Assembly: GCF_048323755.1 (NCBI RefSeq)
Contig: NZ_JBLWFS010000006.1
Coordinates: 1 to 64,000 of the forward strand
DNA length: 64,000 bases
Direction: 5' to 3'
From: Alkalihalobacterium sp048323755
GTDB taxonomy: Bacteria > Bacillota > Bacilli > Bacillales > Bacillaceae_F
Part shown: positions 7,505-16,363 of the stretch, piece after piece
Position numbering within the stretch: the first letter of the stretch is position 1
Layout: every line of letters begins with the position of its first letter
Notes under the pieces: generated by a model
Databases searched by the model: none
The model's input: the letters and a program-made list of their open reading frames with translations, nothing else
What the model was told of the DNA's origin: nothing
Program-made: the position numbers and the translations under genes

Positions 7505-10500
7505 CTATTGACCTACAACTTCTAGTTTTTTAGCAGGTATATTGGCTTTTTTCTCTTGAGCTGCATTCGCTTGGAAAGCTGTCATTACCGCTTGTTCATC
7601 TGTTAGTCCTGCATGTTTCTGCTCGCGGATACTTTCCATCATGCGTTTATAGTCTTTTGGAATCACTTTTATGAACTGTTTTACAAAATGATCCCAGTTG
7701 TTAAGAATTTCATTTGCTTTCTGACTTCCTGTGTATCCTAAATGTTTAGAAATCATTTCACGAACTTCATTTACATCTTCATCATTTGTTAACCTATCGA
7801 ACTCAATCATCTCATCGTTGCAAAGTGATTTGAACTCGGCTGCATTTCCAGGTAATACATAAGCAATTCCACCAGACATCCCAGCAGCGAAGTTTTTACC
7901 GACTTCACCTAAAATGACGACGCGTCCACCTGTCATGTATTCACAGCCATGGTCACCTATTCCTTCGACAACGACATGGGCACCACTGTTGCGGACTGCA
8001 AATCGCTCTCCAGCTTTACCGTTGATATAAGCTTCTCCACTCGTTGCTCCAATAAAAGCAACATTACCCGCAATGACATTTTCTGAAGCATTGAATGTGG
8101 ACTCTGCTGGTGCTTTTACAATGACCTTTCCACCGGATAAACCTTTACCGATATAGTCATTTACATCCCCTGTTAACTGCAATGTCATTCCACGTGGAAC
8201 GAACGCACCAAAGCTTTGACCCGCTGAGCCTGTAAAGCGAAGTGTAATCGTATCTTCCGCAAGACCTTCTTCACCGTAACGCTTTGAAATTTCACTTCCA
8301 ACAATCGTACCGACAACACGTTGTACATTCGTAATTGGGAATGAAACATCTACTGGCTTGTTAATCTCTATAGCTGACTGCACGGCAGGTAAAATTTCTT
8401 GAATGTCTAACGACTCGTCAATTTTATGGTTTTGTGATATTTGACGAATACGCGTACCTTCTGGTTGATATAAAAGTGTTGATAAATCAAGGTGTTTGGC
8501 TTTCCAATGGGATTTAGCTCGCTCGCTTACTTCTAGCACATCCGTACGCCCGACCATTTCATCCATGGTCCTAAACCCAAGTTCTGCCATTAACTCACGA
8601 ACTTCTTCAGCAACAAAACGCATATAGTTCACGATATGGTCTGGGTCACCAGTGAACTTGTCTCGAAGCTCTGGATTTTGTGTTGCCACACCAACTGGAC
8701 ACGTGTCTAAATGACAAGCACGCATCATAATGCACCCTAAAACAACAAGTGGTGCCGTTGCAAAAGCAAATTCCTCAGCACCGAGGATCGCTGCCATCAC
8801 AACATCTTTTCCTGTCATCAGCTTCCCGTCCGTTTCAAGCACCACACGGTCACGCAAGCCGTTCAACATTAACGTTTGATGAGCTTCTGCAAGTCCAAGC
8901 TCCCACGGTAACCCGGTATGCTTAATACTTGTTTTTGGCGAAGCTCCAGTACCACCGTCATATCCACTAATAACGATAACGTCTGCTGCCCCTTTTGCAA
9001 CACCTGCTGCAATCGTACCAACACCCGCTTTTGATACAAGCTTGACACTAATTCTTGCATCACGGTTTGCATTTTTCAGATCATGAATTAACTGTGCTAA
9101 ATCTTCAATCGAATAAATGTCATGATGAGGCGGTGGTGAAATTAAGCCAACACCTGGTGTGGAACCCCGAACTTCAGCTACCCAAGGGTACACTTTATTT
9201 CCTGGAAGCTGACCGCCCTCACCTGGCTTTGCTCCTTGGGCCATTTTAATTTGCAATTCATCGGCATTCACTAAATAATGACTTTTTACACCGAAACGAC
9301 CCGATGCAATTTGTTTAATCGCACTGCGGCGGTTGTCACCTTTTTCATCCGTGGAGTAACGGCTTGGATCTTCTCCGCCTTCACCGCTATTACTTTTTCC
9401 ACCGATTCGGTTCATCGCAATCGCTAACGTTTCATGGGCTTCTTTACTCAATGAACCAAAAGACATTGCGCCTGTTTTAAAACGACGCACAATCGAGTCC
9501 ACTGATTCCACTTCGTCGATTGGCAACGACTGACGATTTGGATTAAAAGCAAACAAGTTGCGTAGGAAGCCGTTTCTCTCTTCATTCGCCATTTTTGAAT
9601 ACTTTTTAAATAAGGTATAATCCCCCTTACGACATGCCCATTGAAGGGTATGAATCGTATGCGGATTAAACGCATGGAATTCGCCGTCTTTTCTCCACTG
9701 GAAGTCACTACCTGACTCTAATGATGAATTACTCATCTCCTGGTAAGCCTTCTCATGACGAACGACAGCTTCTTTTGCAATCGTGTCTAAATCGACTCCG
9801 CTAATTTGAGATGCAGTACCTGTAAAATAACGATCGACTACTTGCGCACCAATACCAACAGCTTCAAAAATTTGAGCACCGCGGTAACTTTGTACCGTAG
9901 AGATCCCCATTTTTGACATCACTTTAACGACGCCTTCTGTTACACCTTTTACATATTTACTAACCGCTTCGTCATAACTAACTGCTAAGCTACCATCCAT
10001 TACAACTTGCTTGTAAGTTTCAAATGTTAGGTAAGGATTGATCGCATCGACACCGTAACCAATTAATGCCGCAAAGTGATGAACCTCTCTCGCTTCACCT
10101 GTTTCTGCGATTAAACTTACTTTCGTGCGTAACCCTTGACGAACAAGATAATGATGAAGTGCACTTCCAGCAAGTAATGCTGGGATCGCTGCTTGCTCTT
10201 CGTTCATGTTACGATCAGACAAGATGAATAGACTTACCCCATTTTGGATCGCTTGTTCAGCTTCAGTAAACATTTGCTCTAGGGCACTTTCTAGATCGGT
10301 TGTGAAAAGTGTATCAATCGTTACACTTTGGAACTTCTGATTTTGATTCGCTTTTAATTGCTCGAGCTGACCGTTAGTTAAAACCGGCGTATCCAGTTGA
10401 ATGCGATAGCAATTTTCTTGATTTGGATGGAGGATATTTCCTTCTGCACCTAAATAAGATACCGTAGCTGTGACTAGTTGCTCACGGATCGAATCAATTG

Positions 10501-12067
10501 GCGGGTTCGTTACCTGCGCAAACGTTTGTTTAAAATAATTAAACAAAGACTGCGGACGATCTGATAAGACCGCTAATGGACTATCATTCCCCATCGAACC
10601 AATGGGATCTTTTCCTTCGTTAATAATCGCAATTAAATATTTTTGAACTTCCTCATACGTATAACCGAAGGCTTTTTGACGTACGACCAAGTCAGAAACA
10701 GGCTGCTTATTTCCTTCTATTTTCTCATCTAACTTAACTAGCTGCTCTTCTAACCATTGTTGATACGGTTCTGCACTTGCCATTTCCGACTTGATTTCTT
10801 CATCTGAAATGATGCGCCCTTCTTCTAAATCAATGAGAAGCATTTTCCCTGGACTTAAACGATCTTTATAAACGACATTTTGTGGCTCGACATCAATGAC
10901 ACCAACTTCTGACGAGAAAATAATGTAGTCATCTTTTGTTACATAATAACGTGCCGGGCGCAGACCATTTCGATCTAAAATCGCTCCGATTTGCTTACCA
11001 TTTGTAAATGAAATCGCTGTCGGACCATCCCACGGTTCCATTAAACAACTATGATACTCATAAAAAGCTCGCTTTTCTTTTGTCATATGCGGGTTTTCTG
11101 TCCACGGCTCTGGTATTAACATCATCGCAGCATGTGCCGGTTTGCGTCCAGCCAGTACGAAAAACTCTAATGCATTATCGAGAATAGAAGAGTCACTTCC
11201 ATCTGTATCTAAGATCGGTAAGACTTTCGGTAAATCTTCACCGAACGCTTCAGAAATAAATTGTTGTTCACGAGCTTTCATCCAATTTACATTACCTTGT
11301 AACGTATTAATTTCGCCGTTATGAATAAGGTATCTGTTCGGATGCGCTCTCTCCCAGCTCGGGAACGTGTTTGTACTAAAACGGGAATGTACTAAAGCAA
11401 ACGCAGACGTAAACTCCTCATCTTGCAAATCCAAATAGAAAGCATCTACTTGTTCAGGAGTTAACAAGCCTTTGTATACGATCGTCTGACTTGAAAGGCT
11501 TGCAAAGTAGAAACGCGTATTTTGTTCTCTAGCAAAGCGTTCGGCCTGTTTGCGAATAATGTATAGTTTACGTTCAAATTCAATATCTTCTTTAACGTTA
11601 TCAATGGCACCGATAAACACTTGGCGGATCATCGGACAAGTTGCTTTCCCACCTTCGCCGAGTTGTGTTGGATCGACAGGAACAGTTCTCCAACCTAACA
11701 AGGTCTGACCTTCTTCTTTAATGATTTCGTTGATGCGTGCTTCGATTTCGTTTCGTTCAACATCGTTGTTTGAGAAAAAAATCATACCGACACCGTATCG
11801 CCCTTTTTCCGGTAAATTCATCTCAGGACAAACTTTTCTATAATATTGATCTGGAATTTGTACCATTAAACCAGCCCCGTCACCAGTGAGTGGGTCACTT
11901 CCTTGTCCGCCGCGGTGATCCAATTGACAAAGCATTCCTAGACCTTTTTTTACAATATCATGAGTTGCTAATCCTTTTATATGAGCGTATAGACCAATTC
12001 CGCACGCATCGTGTTCAAACTCCGGTCGATAAAGCCCTTGCGCTTTTGGCATATGATTGTATGTCAT
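7505..12067 (-). CDS. gltA: Glutamate synthase large (alpha) subunit
   Basis: The 1520-residue length equals that of B. subtilis GltA. Cys22 in HDACGIG is the expected nucleophile of the N-terminal glutaminase domain after removal of a short propeptide. The central and FMN-binding synthase domains include GEGGEDPSRY and SVKLVSKAGVGTIAAGVAKG, the 3Fe-4S ligands lie in CIMMRACHLDTCPVG, and the C-terminal beta-helix carries repeated G-x-x-G-x-x-x-G turns (GGRVVILGEVGKNFAAGMSGG region). AGGGGGAG precedes the ATG. It is the first gene of the gltAB operon, divergent from gltC. Confidence 0.98.
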   Translation of the reverse strand: MTYNHMPKAQGLYRPEFEHDACGIGLYAHIKGLATHDIVKKGLGMLCQLDHRGGQGSDPLTGDGAGLMVQIPDQYYRKVCPEMNLPEKGRYGVGMIFFSNNDVERNEIEARINEIIKEEGQTLLGWRTVPVDPTQLGEGGKATCPMIRQVFIGAIDNVKEDIEFERKLYIIRKQAERFAREQNTRFYFASLSSQTIVYKGLLTPEQVDAFYLDLQDEEFTSAFALVHSRFSTNTFPSWERAHPNRYLIHNGEINTLQGNVNWMKAREQQFISEAFGEDLPKVLPILDTDGSDSSILDNALEFFVLAGRKPAHAAMMLIPEPWTENPHMTKEKRAFYEYHSCLMEPWDGPTAISFTNGKQIGAILDRNGLRPARYYVTKDDYIIFSSEVGVIDVEPQNVVYKDRLSPGKMLLIDLEEGRIISDEEIKSEMASAEPYQQWLEEQLVKLDEKIEGNKQPVSDLVVRQKAFGYTYEEVQKYLIAIINEGKDPIGSMGNDSPLAVLSDRPQSLFNYFKQTFAQVTNPPIDSIREQLVTATVSYLGAEGNILHPNQENCYRIQLDTPVLTNGQLEQLKANQNQKFQSVTIDTLFTTDLESALEQMFTEAEQAIQNGVSLFILSDRNMNEEQAAIPALLAGSALHHYLVRQGLRTKVSLIAETGEAREVHHFAALIGYGVDAINPYLTFETYKQVVMDGSLAVSYDEAVSKYVKGVTEGVVKVMSKMGISTVQSYRGAQIFEAVGIGAQVVDRYFTGTASQISGVDLDTIAKEAVVRHEKAYQEMSNSSLESGSDFQWRKDGEFHAFNPHTIHTLQWACRKGDYTLFKKYSKMANEERNGFLRNLFAFNPNRQSLPIDEVESVDSIVRRFKTGAMSFGSLSKEAHETLAIAMNRIGGKSNSGEGGEDPSRYSTDEKGDNRRSAIKQIASGRFGVKSHYLVNADELQIKMAQGAKPGEGGQLPGNKVYPWVAEVRGSTPGVGLISPPPHHDIYSIEDLAQLIHDLKNANRDARISVKLVSKAGVGTIAAGVAKGAADVIVISGYDGGTGASPKTSIKHTGLPWELGLAEAHQTLMLNGLRDRVVLETDGKLMTGKDVVMAAILGAEEFAFATAPLVVLGCIMMRACHLDTCPVGVATQNPELRDKFTGDPDHIVNYMRFVAEEVRELMAELGFRTMDEMVGRTDVLEVSERAKSHWKAKHLDLSTLLYQPEGTRIRQISQNHKIDESLDIQEILPAVQSAIEINKPVDVSFPITNVQRVVGTIVGSEISKRYGEEGLAEDTITLRFTGSAGQSFGAFVPRGMTLQLTGDVNDYIGKGLSGGKVIVKAPAESTFNASENVIAGNVAFIGATSGEAYINGKAGERFAVRNSGAHVVVEGIGDHGCEYMTGGRVVILGEVGKNFAAGMSGGIAYVLPGNAAEFKSLCNDEMIEFDRLTNDEDVNEVREMISKHLGYTGSQKANEILNNWDHFVKQFIKVIPKDYKRMMESIREQKHAGLTDEQAVMTAFQANAAQEKKANIPAKKLEVVGQ

Positions 12068-12202
12068 ATATTCTCCCCCTTTTGTTTATTTCACGTTTGA
12101 TTTTTTGTATAGTATTATTTTAGGTTTTCAAATCGATATAAACAATATATGATTTAGATAGAAACCATCTCGAATCAATATAGATAGGAGTGACAGTTAT
12201 CG
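12068..12202. promoter_or_regulatory. gltA-gltC divergent control region
   Basis: This 135-base interval separates gltA from its divergent activator gene. A dyad AGAT-N7-ATCT lies at 12156-12170, and a second AGAT follows at 12182-12185, so ATCT/AGAT half sites are repeated at LysR-like spacing. In B. subtilis GltC binds dyad boxes in this same position, activating gltA and repressing its own gene. The assignment of these particular dyads as GltC boxes is an inference. Confidence 0.5.
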
Positions 12203-13105
12203 ATGGAGTTACGTCAATTGCGTTATTTTATCGAAGTGGCAGAACGAGAACACTTCACCGAAGCAGCAGAACACCTTCATGTTGCACAGTCAGCAATAAG
12301 TTTACAAATCTCAAAACTAGAAGCTGAATTAGGCATTACATTATTTGAGCGAACCGGACGAAACATTAAATTAACGCCGATTGGGAAGACGTTCTTAATT
12401 CACACAAAAAAAGCGATCAAAGCGATCGATTATGCGAAAGAAAAAGTAGACGAATATCTAGATCCCGAAAAAGGAACGATTAAAATTGGTTATCCAACTA
12501 GTTTAGCGAACCACTTACTACCTACTGTCATCTCGGCTTTTAAAGCGAACCATCCGAATGTCTCGTATCATTTACGGCAAGGGTCATATGCTTTATTACT
12601 TGATTCTGTAAAAAACGGCGACATTGATTTAGCGTTTCTTGGGCCCGTCCCAAGTAATGATCAGGATCTTTTTACTGATATTTTGTTTTCTGAAGGAATT
12701 TCATTATTAGTCCCAGCCAACCATCCATTATCGGATCAAAAGAGTGTTTCACTTAGTGATTTACGAACGGATGACTTTGTCTTATTTCCAAAAGGATATG
12801 TTTTACATGACATTGCGGTTGAAGCGTGTAAGAAAGCTGGTTTTAAACCGAATATTACAGCTGAAGGCGAGGACATGGATGCGATCAAGGGGCTCGTTTC
12901 TGCGGGAATCGGTGTCAGTCTTTTACCTGACGGAACCTTTTACGATCGCGAATCACGATTAACGACAAAAATATCGATTTCTTCACCTGAAGTTAAGCGA
13001 ACGGTCGGTATCATTACCCCTAAAAATCGTGAGCTAGCACCTACTGAAAAAGTATTTTATGAGTTTGTGAAGCAGTTCTTTTCCCGTTTAGATAAATTTC
13101 AATAA
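12203..13105 (+). CDS. gltC: LysR-family transcriptional activator of gltAB
   Basis: The 300-residue protein begins MELRQLRYFIEVAEREHFTEAA in segments nearly identical to B. subtilis GltC, and keeps that protein's length and C-terminal effector domain (LGPVPSN, EGEDMDAIKGLVSAGIGVS, VKRTVGIITPKNRELAPTE). The helix-turn-helix spans about residues 18-38. It is divergent from gltA, as in B. subtilis. AGGAG lies 12 bases before the ATG, slightly far but with no better start. GltC activates gltAB when 2-oxoglutarate is plentiful. The stop codon is immediately followed by a structured repeat. Confidence 0.95.
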   Translation: MELRQLRYFIEVAEREHFTEAAEHLHVAQSAISLQISKLEAELGITLFERTGRNIKLTPIGKTFLIHTKKAIKAIDYAKEKVDEYLDPEKGTIKIGYPTSLANHLLPTVISAFKANHPNVSYHLRQGSYALLLDSVKNGDIDLAFLGPVPSNDQDLFTDILFSEGISLLVPANHPLSDQKSVSLSDLRTDDFVLFPKGYVLHDIAVEACKKAGFKPNITAEGEDMDAIKGLVSAGIGVSLLPDGTFYDRESRLTTKISISSPEVKRTVGIITPKNRELAPTEKVFYEFVKQFFSRLDKFQ

Positions 13106-13402
13106 GAAAAGCGGAAGGTGCCTGCTTATCGGCGACAAGCGCTGGAGGGCCAGCAATACGTGTCTTGCTCTTTAGACACGTTTGACGGACCGAAGCGACC
13201 TCGAGCCGATGGCACCTGTAGCTAGACAAGAAAAGCGGAAGCGACCGGTTAGCGACGTACGGACTGGACTGAGCTGTAGGAGATAAAGGAAACACGACGA
13301 TCGTCAGTGAGTCGATGTTGACTTATCGTACGAAGGTGAGGGAAGTCTCGCTAGGCGCTGGGAGCTGGAGCTAGACACAGAAAAGCGGAAGGTGCCTGCT
13401 TA
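13106..13402 (+). repeat. Tandem long structured repeats beginning at the gltC stop
   Basis: Two full units (13106-13228 and 13229-13378) and a 24-base fragment (13379-13402) each begin AGAAAAGCGGAAG; the full units end GCTAGACA. Unit 1 closes by pairing GGTGCC and ATCGGC-like sequence near its start with GCCGATGGCACC near its end, and contains a perfect hairpin ACGTGTCT/AGACACGT. Unit 2 has TAGCGA/TCGCTA and CGTACG/CGTACG pairs at matching positions. The interiors differ while the ends and the overall fold persist. The fragment matches unit 1, not unit 2. Similar elements with these end motifs occur in other Bacillus genomes as I recall; their role is unknown to me. Confidence 0.75.
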
Positions 13403-13480
13403 AAAGTGATTTTTCGGTATTCACCAATCGACAACACTTTTACACGCTATGATCGTTCAGGTGCTATGTTTTACTTTTAC

Positions 13481-13659
13481 GGCACTGAGAGGACGCTATT
13501 TTAGCAGAATTGGCCTCTTTTAAGCGTTTGGGGCACTGAGAGGCTCTTATCTCCTTAATATTAAGCAATAACATCATAAAATATAGTAAATAAGGGCTTC
13601 TGAAGTCCCTATGAATTCAAATTAGCGACTTTTTAAAGAAATAAGGGCCTGTGGAGTCC
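13481..13659. repeat. Four copies of a short motif in +,+,-,- order (cluster 1)
   Basis: Copies at 13481 and 13532 read GGCACTGAGAGG on the plus strand; copies at 13588-13609 and 13639-13659 read on the minus strand as GGGACTTCAGAAGCCC and GGACTCCACAGGCCC, each followed by TTATTT. They share a core of GGACTnnAGAGGCCnTTATTT. The surrounding 13403-13790 shows no credible gene. Confidence 0.6.
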
Positions 13660-13791
13660 ACAAATATTTTCATAGATACGTCCTGAAGACCTTTCTCTCT
13701 GCACAACTAAGGTTTGACGTATCGCACGGAAGCAAGTGCAGTCTGTGAACAAAGAGGTTAGGCACCTACTATTAAAAAACGACTTTCTCGT

Positions 13792-13845
13792 AAAAACAAG
13801 AAGAGCCAGGCAGCCTCCAAGTATAATGGAGAGCACCTGACTCTA
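13792..13845 (-). terminator. Imperfect terminator downstream of 13863-14411
   Basis: A long imperfect hairpin (about 13802-13845, arms AGAGCCAGG... and ...CACCTGACTCT with wobble pairs) is followed on the minus strand by TCTTGTTTTT. It lies just past the stop of the membrane protein gene. Confidence 0.55.
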
Positions 13846-13862
13846 TTGAGATAACTTTTCTT

Positions 13863-14411
13863 CTATTTATTCGCGTCATTATCAACGCGTTCAACTTTAT
13901 CGAGTAGTATCTTATACTTTATCTTTTCTTTTAGTATAAGTTCTTTATCTACATAGATACGGCAGTTAAGGTTTTTCCATCCGCCAATTTTCACCTTTAC
14001 TTTTTTCGATGTACCGTAATCATCAATAGATCCATTCAACTGGTAGAATGACCACAACCAGTGGTACCAGCGGGTTCTTTCATTTTGATCGACTAAGTTT
14101 CCGTTAATATATAACTGTTCTTTGTTATATTCATTGTTTATTAAAATAATATTTTTACCATATTTCACATCAAACTGTTGCTTTAGGTCGGTTTTGATTT
14201 TCTCCCAATCCTCATCAAACACTTCAACTTTTTCGGGTTGATTTTTCTTTTTAATCTTACTAAACATCCATTCGAATAAAAATAGAATGATAAATAAAGA
14301 AAGTAACATCACAAAGAAATTATCAAATACAGTACCCTTTGTAATTACAGCATAATAGTAGCCAAATAAAAACATTATCCCGATATAAACTAAAAACTTA
14401 AAAAACTTCAA
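13863..14411 (-). CDS. Hypothetical two-helix membrane protein
   Basis: The 182-residue protein has two adjacent hydrophobic helices (about 4-24 and 30-48), a very basic stop-transfer segment (KIKKKNQPEK), and a soluble domain of about 130 residues rich in Trp, Tyr and Lys that is probably cytoplasmic. The segment TRWYHWLWSFYQLNG is notable for its aromatic content. I do not recognise a family. It has its own terminator and no obvious operon partner; the region downstream is filled with repeats. Confidence 0.75.
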   Translation of the reverse strand: MKFFKFLVYIGIMFLFGYYYAVITKGTVFDNFFVMLLSLFIILFLFEWMFSKIKKKNQPEKVEVFDEDWEKIKTDLKQQFDVKYGKNIILINNEYNKEQLYINGNLVDQNERTRWYHWLWSFYQLNGSIDDYGTSKKVKVKIGGWKNLNCRIYVDKELILKEKIKYKILLDKVERVDNDANK

Positions 14412-14522
14412 AATAATCGCTCCTTACTTTCATAGGAAAATCTATCCAATAATATGTCTTTACAATTTTAACATATTGGAGCAAAAATAAGTTGTTAAAT
14501 ATGTAAAATAAATGTAAAAAAC

Positions 14523-14549
14523 AAAAAAGGACTTCCAACTGGAAATCCT
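14523..14549 (-). terminator. Terminator after the thioesterase gene
   Basis: Arms AGGACTTCCA (14528-14537) and TGGAAATCCT pair with one mismatch, and the minus strand then reads TTTTTTG. It lies about 55 bases past the stop of the gene at 14605-15006. Confidence 0.65.
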
Positions 14550-14604
14550 GCTCGTCGATTGCCCCCGTTATACGTCTACTACAATTATCTCGAAATCGTT
14601 ATAA

Positions 14605-15006
14605 TCAATACGACGTATCTACTTTTACAGGTAATGTCCCATCTGTTTGAAGTAGCTCCCTAACTTGATCAGGAACCCTTACTTTTTGTCTCGTTTGTAT
14701 ATCAATGGTTGTAAGTACTACCTCGGATACTGAAACAAGTTGTTGGTGTACATCCACCACTCTTTGCTCCAGTGTAAAGCTAGTGTTACCTACACGTGCA
14801 ACCTGTGTACGTATGTTGAGTTGGTCTTGATTAAACAATTCTTTTTTAAAATCCGTACTCAGATGGACAACTACTGCTTCTACTCCAGTTGAAATGCAAT
14901 ACTCATACCAAACCGACCTTGCTTCGTCCATGTATCCGATTAGTTCAACATTACTTAAATGGTTTTTCTTTGTTTCTACAACAACTTGGTATTCAGAATA
15001 TGTCAT
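14605..15006 (-). CDS. Acyl-CoA thioesterase, hotdog fold (4HBT/YbgC type)
   Basis: The 133-residue length and the pattern HLSNVELIGYMDEARSVWY, followed by two strands with VHLSTDFKKEL and RTQVARVGNTSFTLEQRVVD, fit the single-domain 4-hydroxybenzoyl-CoA thioesterase family. These enzymes hydrolyse acyl-CoA thioesters in the cytoplasm; the substrate cannot be told from sequence. The usual catalytic Asp of the HVNNxxY(L/I)xYxxxAR signature is not in its classic place: the motif here begins NHLSNVELIGYM. AAAGGAGG precedes the ATG. It is a single gene with a terminator downstream. Confidence 0.8.
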   Translation of the reverse strand: MTYSEYQVVVETKKNHLSNVELIGYMDEARSVWYEYCISTGVEAVVVHLSTDFKKELFNQDQLNIRTQVARVGNTSFTLEQRVVDVHQQLVSVSEVVLTTIDIQTRQKVRVPDQVRELLQTDGTLPVKVDTSY

Positions 15007-15144
15007 GCTTTTTCCTCCTTTATATGTACAACTAAAAAATTACCCTATTAATACCTTCACTGTTCTATGCAGAATTCCCTTTATTTTTTCCACACTTTCG
15101 CAAAGTTTGGAGCAATTTGTTCTTTTTTCGATAAAGGAGGAGTT

Positions 15145-15310
15145 GGTGCATTTTAATGGAGTTCGCTAGGGAAAGCAGCTCAATCCACTAGTGTCTGTAG
15201 ATGTGCACTAATGGTAAATCCCTGGTCGATTACCCCAGATTGACGTGCATTATAGGAATTTATTAGGTGAATGCATGGTCCATTACCGTGGTTTGGCGCA
15301 TAGTGGAAGT
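15145..15310 (+). repeat. Diverged tandem repeat, about 50-bp period
   Basis: Four related starts occur at about 15145, 15200, 15242 and 15294 (GGTGCATTTTAATGG, ATGTGCACTAATGG, ACGTGCATTATAGG, GGCGCATAGTGG). Two units share a CTGGTCGATTACC/ATGGTCCATTACC segment. Nothing else was recognised between the thioesterase gene and the XRE operator (15007-15450). Confidence 0.4.
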
Positions 15311-15450
15311 CCAAAAAATAAAAAAACAAGGTGGCTTCTGCTAATATCCGCTAGTGACTCGTTCCTCATAAATAAAGTCTTCTCCACACATACCTATTTA
15401 CCTAAAAATGGGATATAAACCAATTTTTATTGATCTTAATATCCCAATAA

Positions 15451-15483
15451 TGTAATATATAAATTACATTTGCAATATATTAC
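15451..15483. promoter_or_regulatory. Nested inverted repeats, probable XRE operator
   Basis: TGTAAT-N6-ATTACA (15451-15468) overlaps GTAATATAT-N14-ATATATTAC (15452-15460 with 15475-15483). They end 25 bases before the XRE gene's TTG start. Position and symmetry suggest autoregulation by the XRE protein. Confidence 0.5.
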
Positions 15484-15508
15484 TTCTCATCTTACTGTAG
15501 GTGATCAC

Positions 15509-15703
15509 TTGAATAACAAAGTAAAGGCGGCTCGTGTTGAACGAGCGATAACTCAGGAACAACTAGCAAAACAAGTCGGTGTAACGCGTCAGACCATTGG
15601 ATTGATTGAAAACGGTAACTACAACCCAAGTCTCCAACTTTGTATCGCAATTGCCAAAACATTAGATAAAACGCTTGATGATTTATTTTGGGAGGTTGAC
15701 TAG
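15509..15703 (+). CDS. XRE-family helix-turn-helix regulator, YozG type
   Basis: The 64-residue protein is a single helix-turn-helix domain (VKAARVERAITQEQLAKQ, then GVTRQTIGLIENGNYNPS) ending KTLDDLFWEVD, the common small-regulator form. I chose the TTG at 15509 because AGGTGAT lies 6 bases upstream and the fold starts right after; an upstream ATG at 15470 has no site. The next gene, encoding a membrane protein, begins one base past this stop codon, so the two form an operon. It probably binds the inverted repeats just upstream. Confidence 0.85.
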   Translation: MNNKVKAARVERAITQEQLAKQVGVTRQTIGLIENGNYNPSLQLCIAIAKTLDKTLDDLFWEVD

Positions 15704-15704
15704 T

Positions 15705-16187
15705 ATGGAAAAATCTTGGTTATCCGCCATATTACCCTCAGACGAATACAAACAAAAAAGGATCCTCTACTTTTTAGGTGAAGCCGCTGTTCTTAACCTC
15801 ATTGTTTTACTAACATTATTCTTCTTAAATCGTTTATTTCCACACTGGAACTTAGCCTTAGAAGTTGGCTTAGGTATTAGTCTTATCGTGTTTATTTTTT
15901 ATGTAGCGACAAGATATATGTTCTCAGGAATGGAGTATGCGGATGTGACTACCGAAACTTCTTTTAAGCTGGAACGAAAGAAAATACTCATACGTTCGAT
16001 GACCTTCATTAGCTTGTATTTACTAGTTTATATGATTTTCATCGGGGTTCCACGAAGTGAAGGACAATGGAGTGAAATACTAGGCCTTGTGCTTCTCATT
16101 GGCATTGTCTATTCTATTTCTAGCTACATATCATTAAAACGGTCCTATAACAAAAATAGAAGTTTACTAGATGAGGAATGTGGGTAA
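15705..16187 (+). CDS. Four-helix membrane protein paired with XRE regulator
   Basis: The 160-residue protein starts MEKSWLSAILPSDEYKQKR and has four predicted membrane helices at about 29-50, 56-77, 104-124 and 128-148, as two hairpins around a charged stretch (ETSFKLERKKILIRS). The start has GGGAGG 8 bases upstream, overlapping the XRE gene end. Pairs of a small XRE regulator with a four-helix membrane protein of this kind are common in Firmicutes; the function is unknown to me. A strong terminator follows. Confidence 0.75.
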   Translation: MEKSWLSAILPSDEYKQKRILYFLGEAAVLNLIVLLTLFFLNRLFPHWNLALEVGLGISLIVFIFYVATRYMFSGMEYADVTTETSFKLERKKILIRSMTFISLYLLVYMIFIGVPRSEGQWSEILGLVLLIGIVYSISSYISLKRSYNKNRSLLDEECG

Positions 16188-16229
16188 CATATACATATAT
16201 CAGTCCCCTATACATTTTTTCTATACTCG

Positions 16230-16277
16230 CCAGGTCCAAGATGATTATGGACCTGGAATTTTTTTGTTTTTTTTTTT
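16230..16277 (+). terminator. Terminator after the XRE/membrane protein operon
   Basis: Perfect arms CCAGGTCCA (16230-16238) and TGGACCTGG (16248-16256), then AA and long T runs to 16277. Confidence 0.92.
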
Positions 16278-16363
16278 GAAGGTGAAGACGAAGGATAAAA
16301 TCACGCTAATAGATATTTCAATATAATAAAAAACAACTAATAAAATAGTCGAAATTAATAGCC

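Noticed and set aside
13106..13402. CRISPR array
   Set aside because: The repeats are long, structured and adjacent without spacers, and there are no cas genes.
13633..13836. 67-codon minus-strand frame in the repeat region
   Set aside because: It spans repeat copies and a terminator hairpin and lacks a ribosome binding site.
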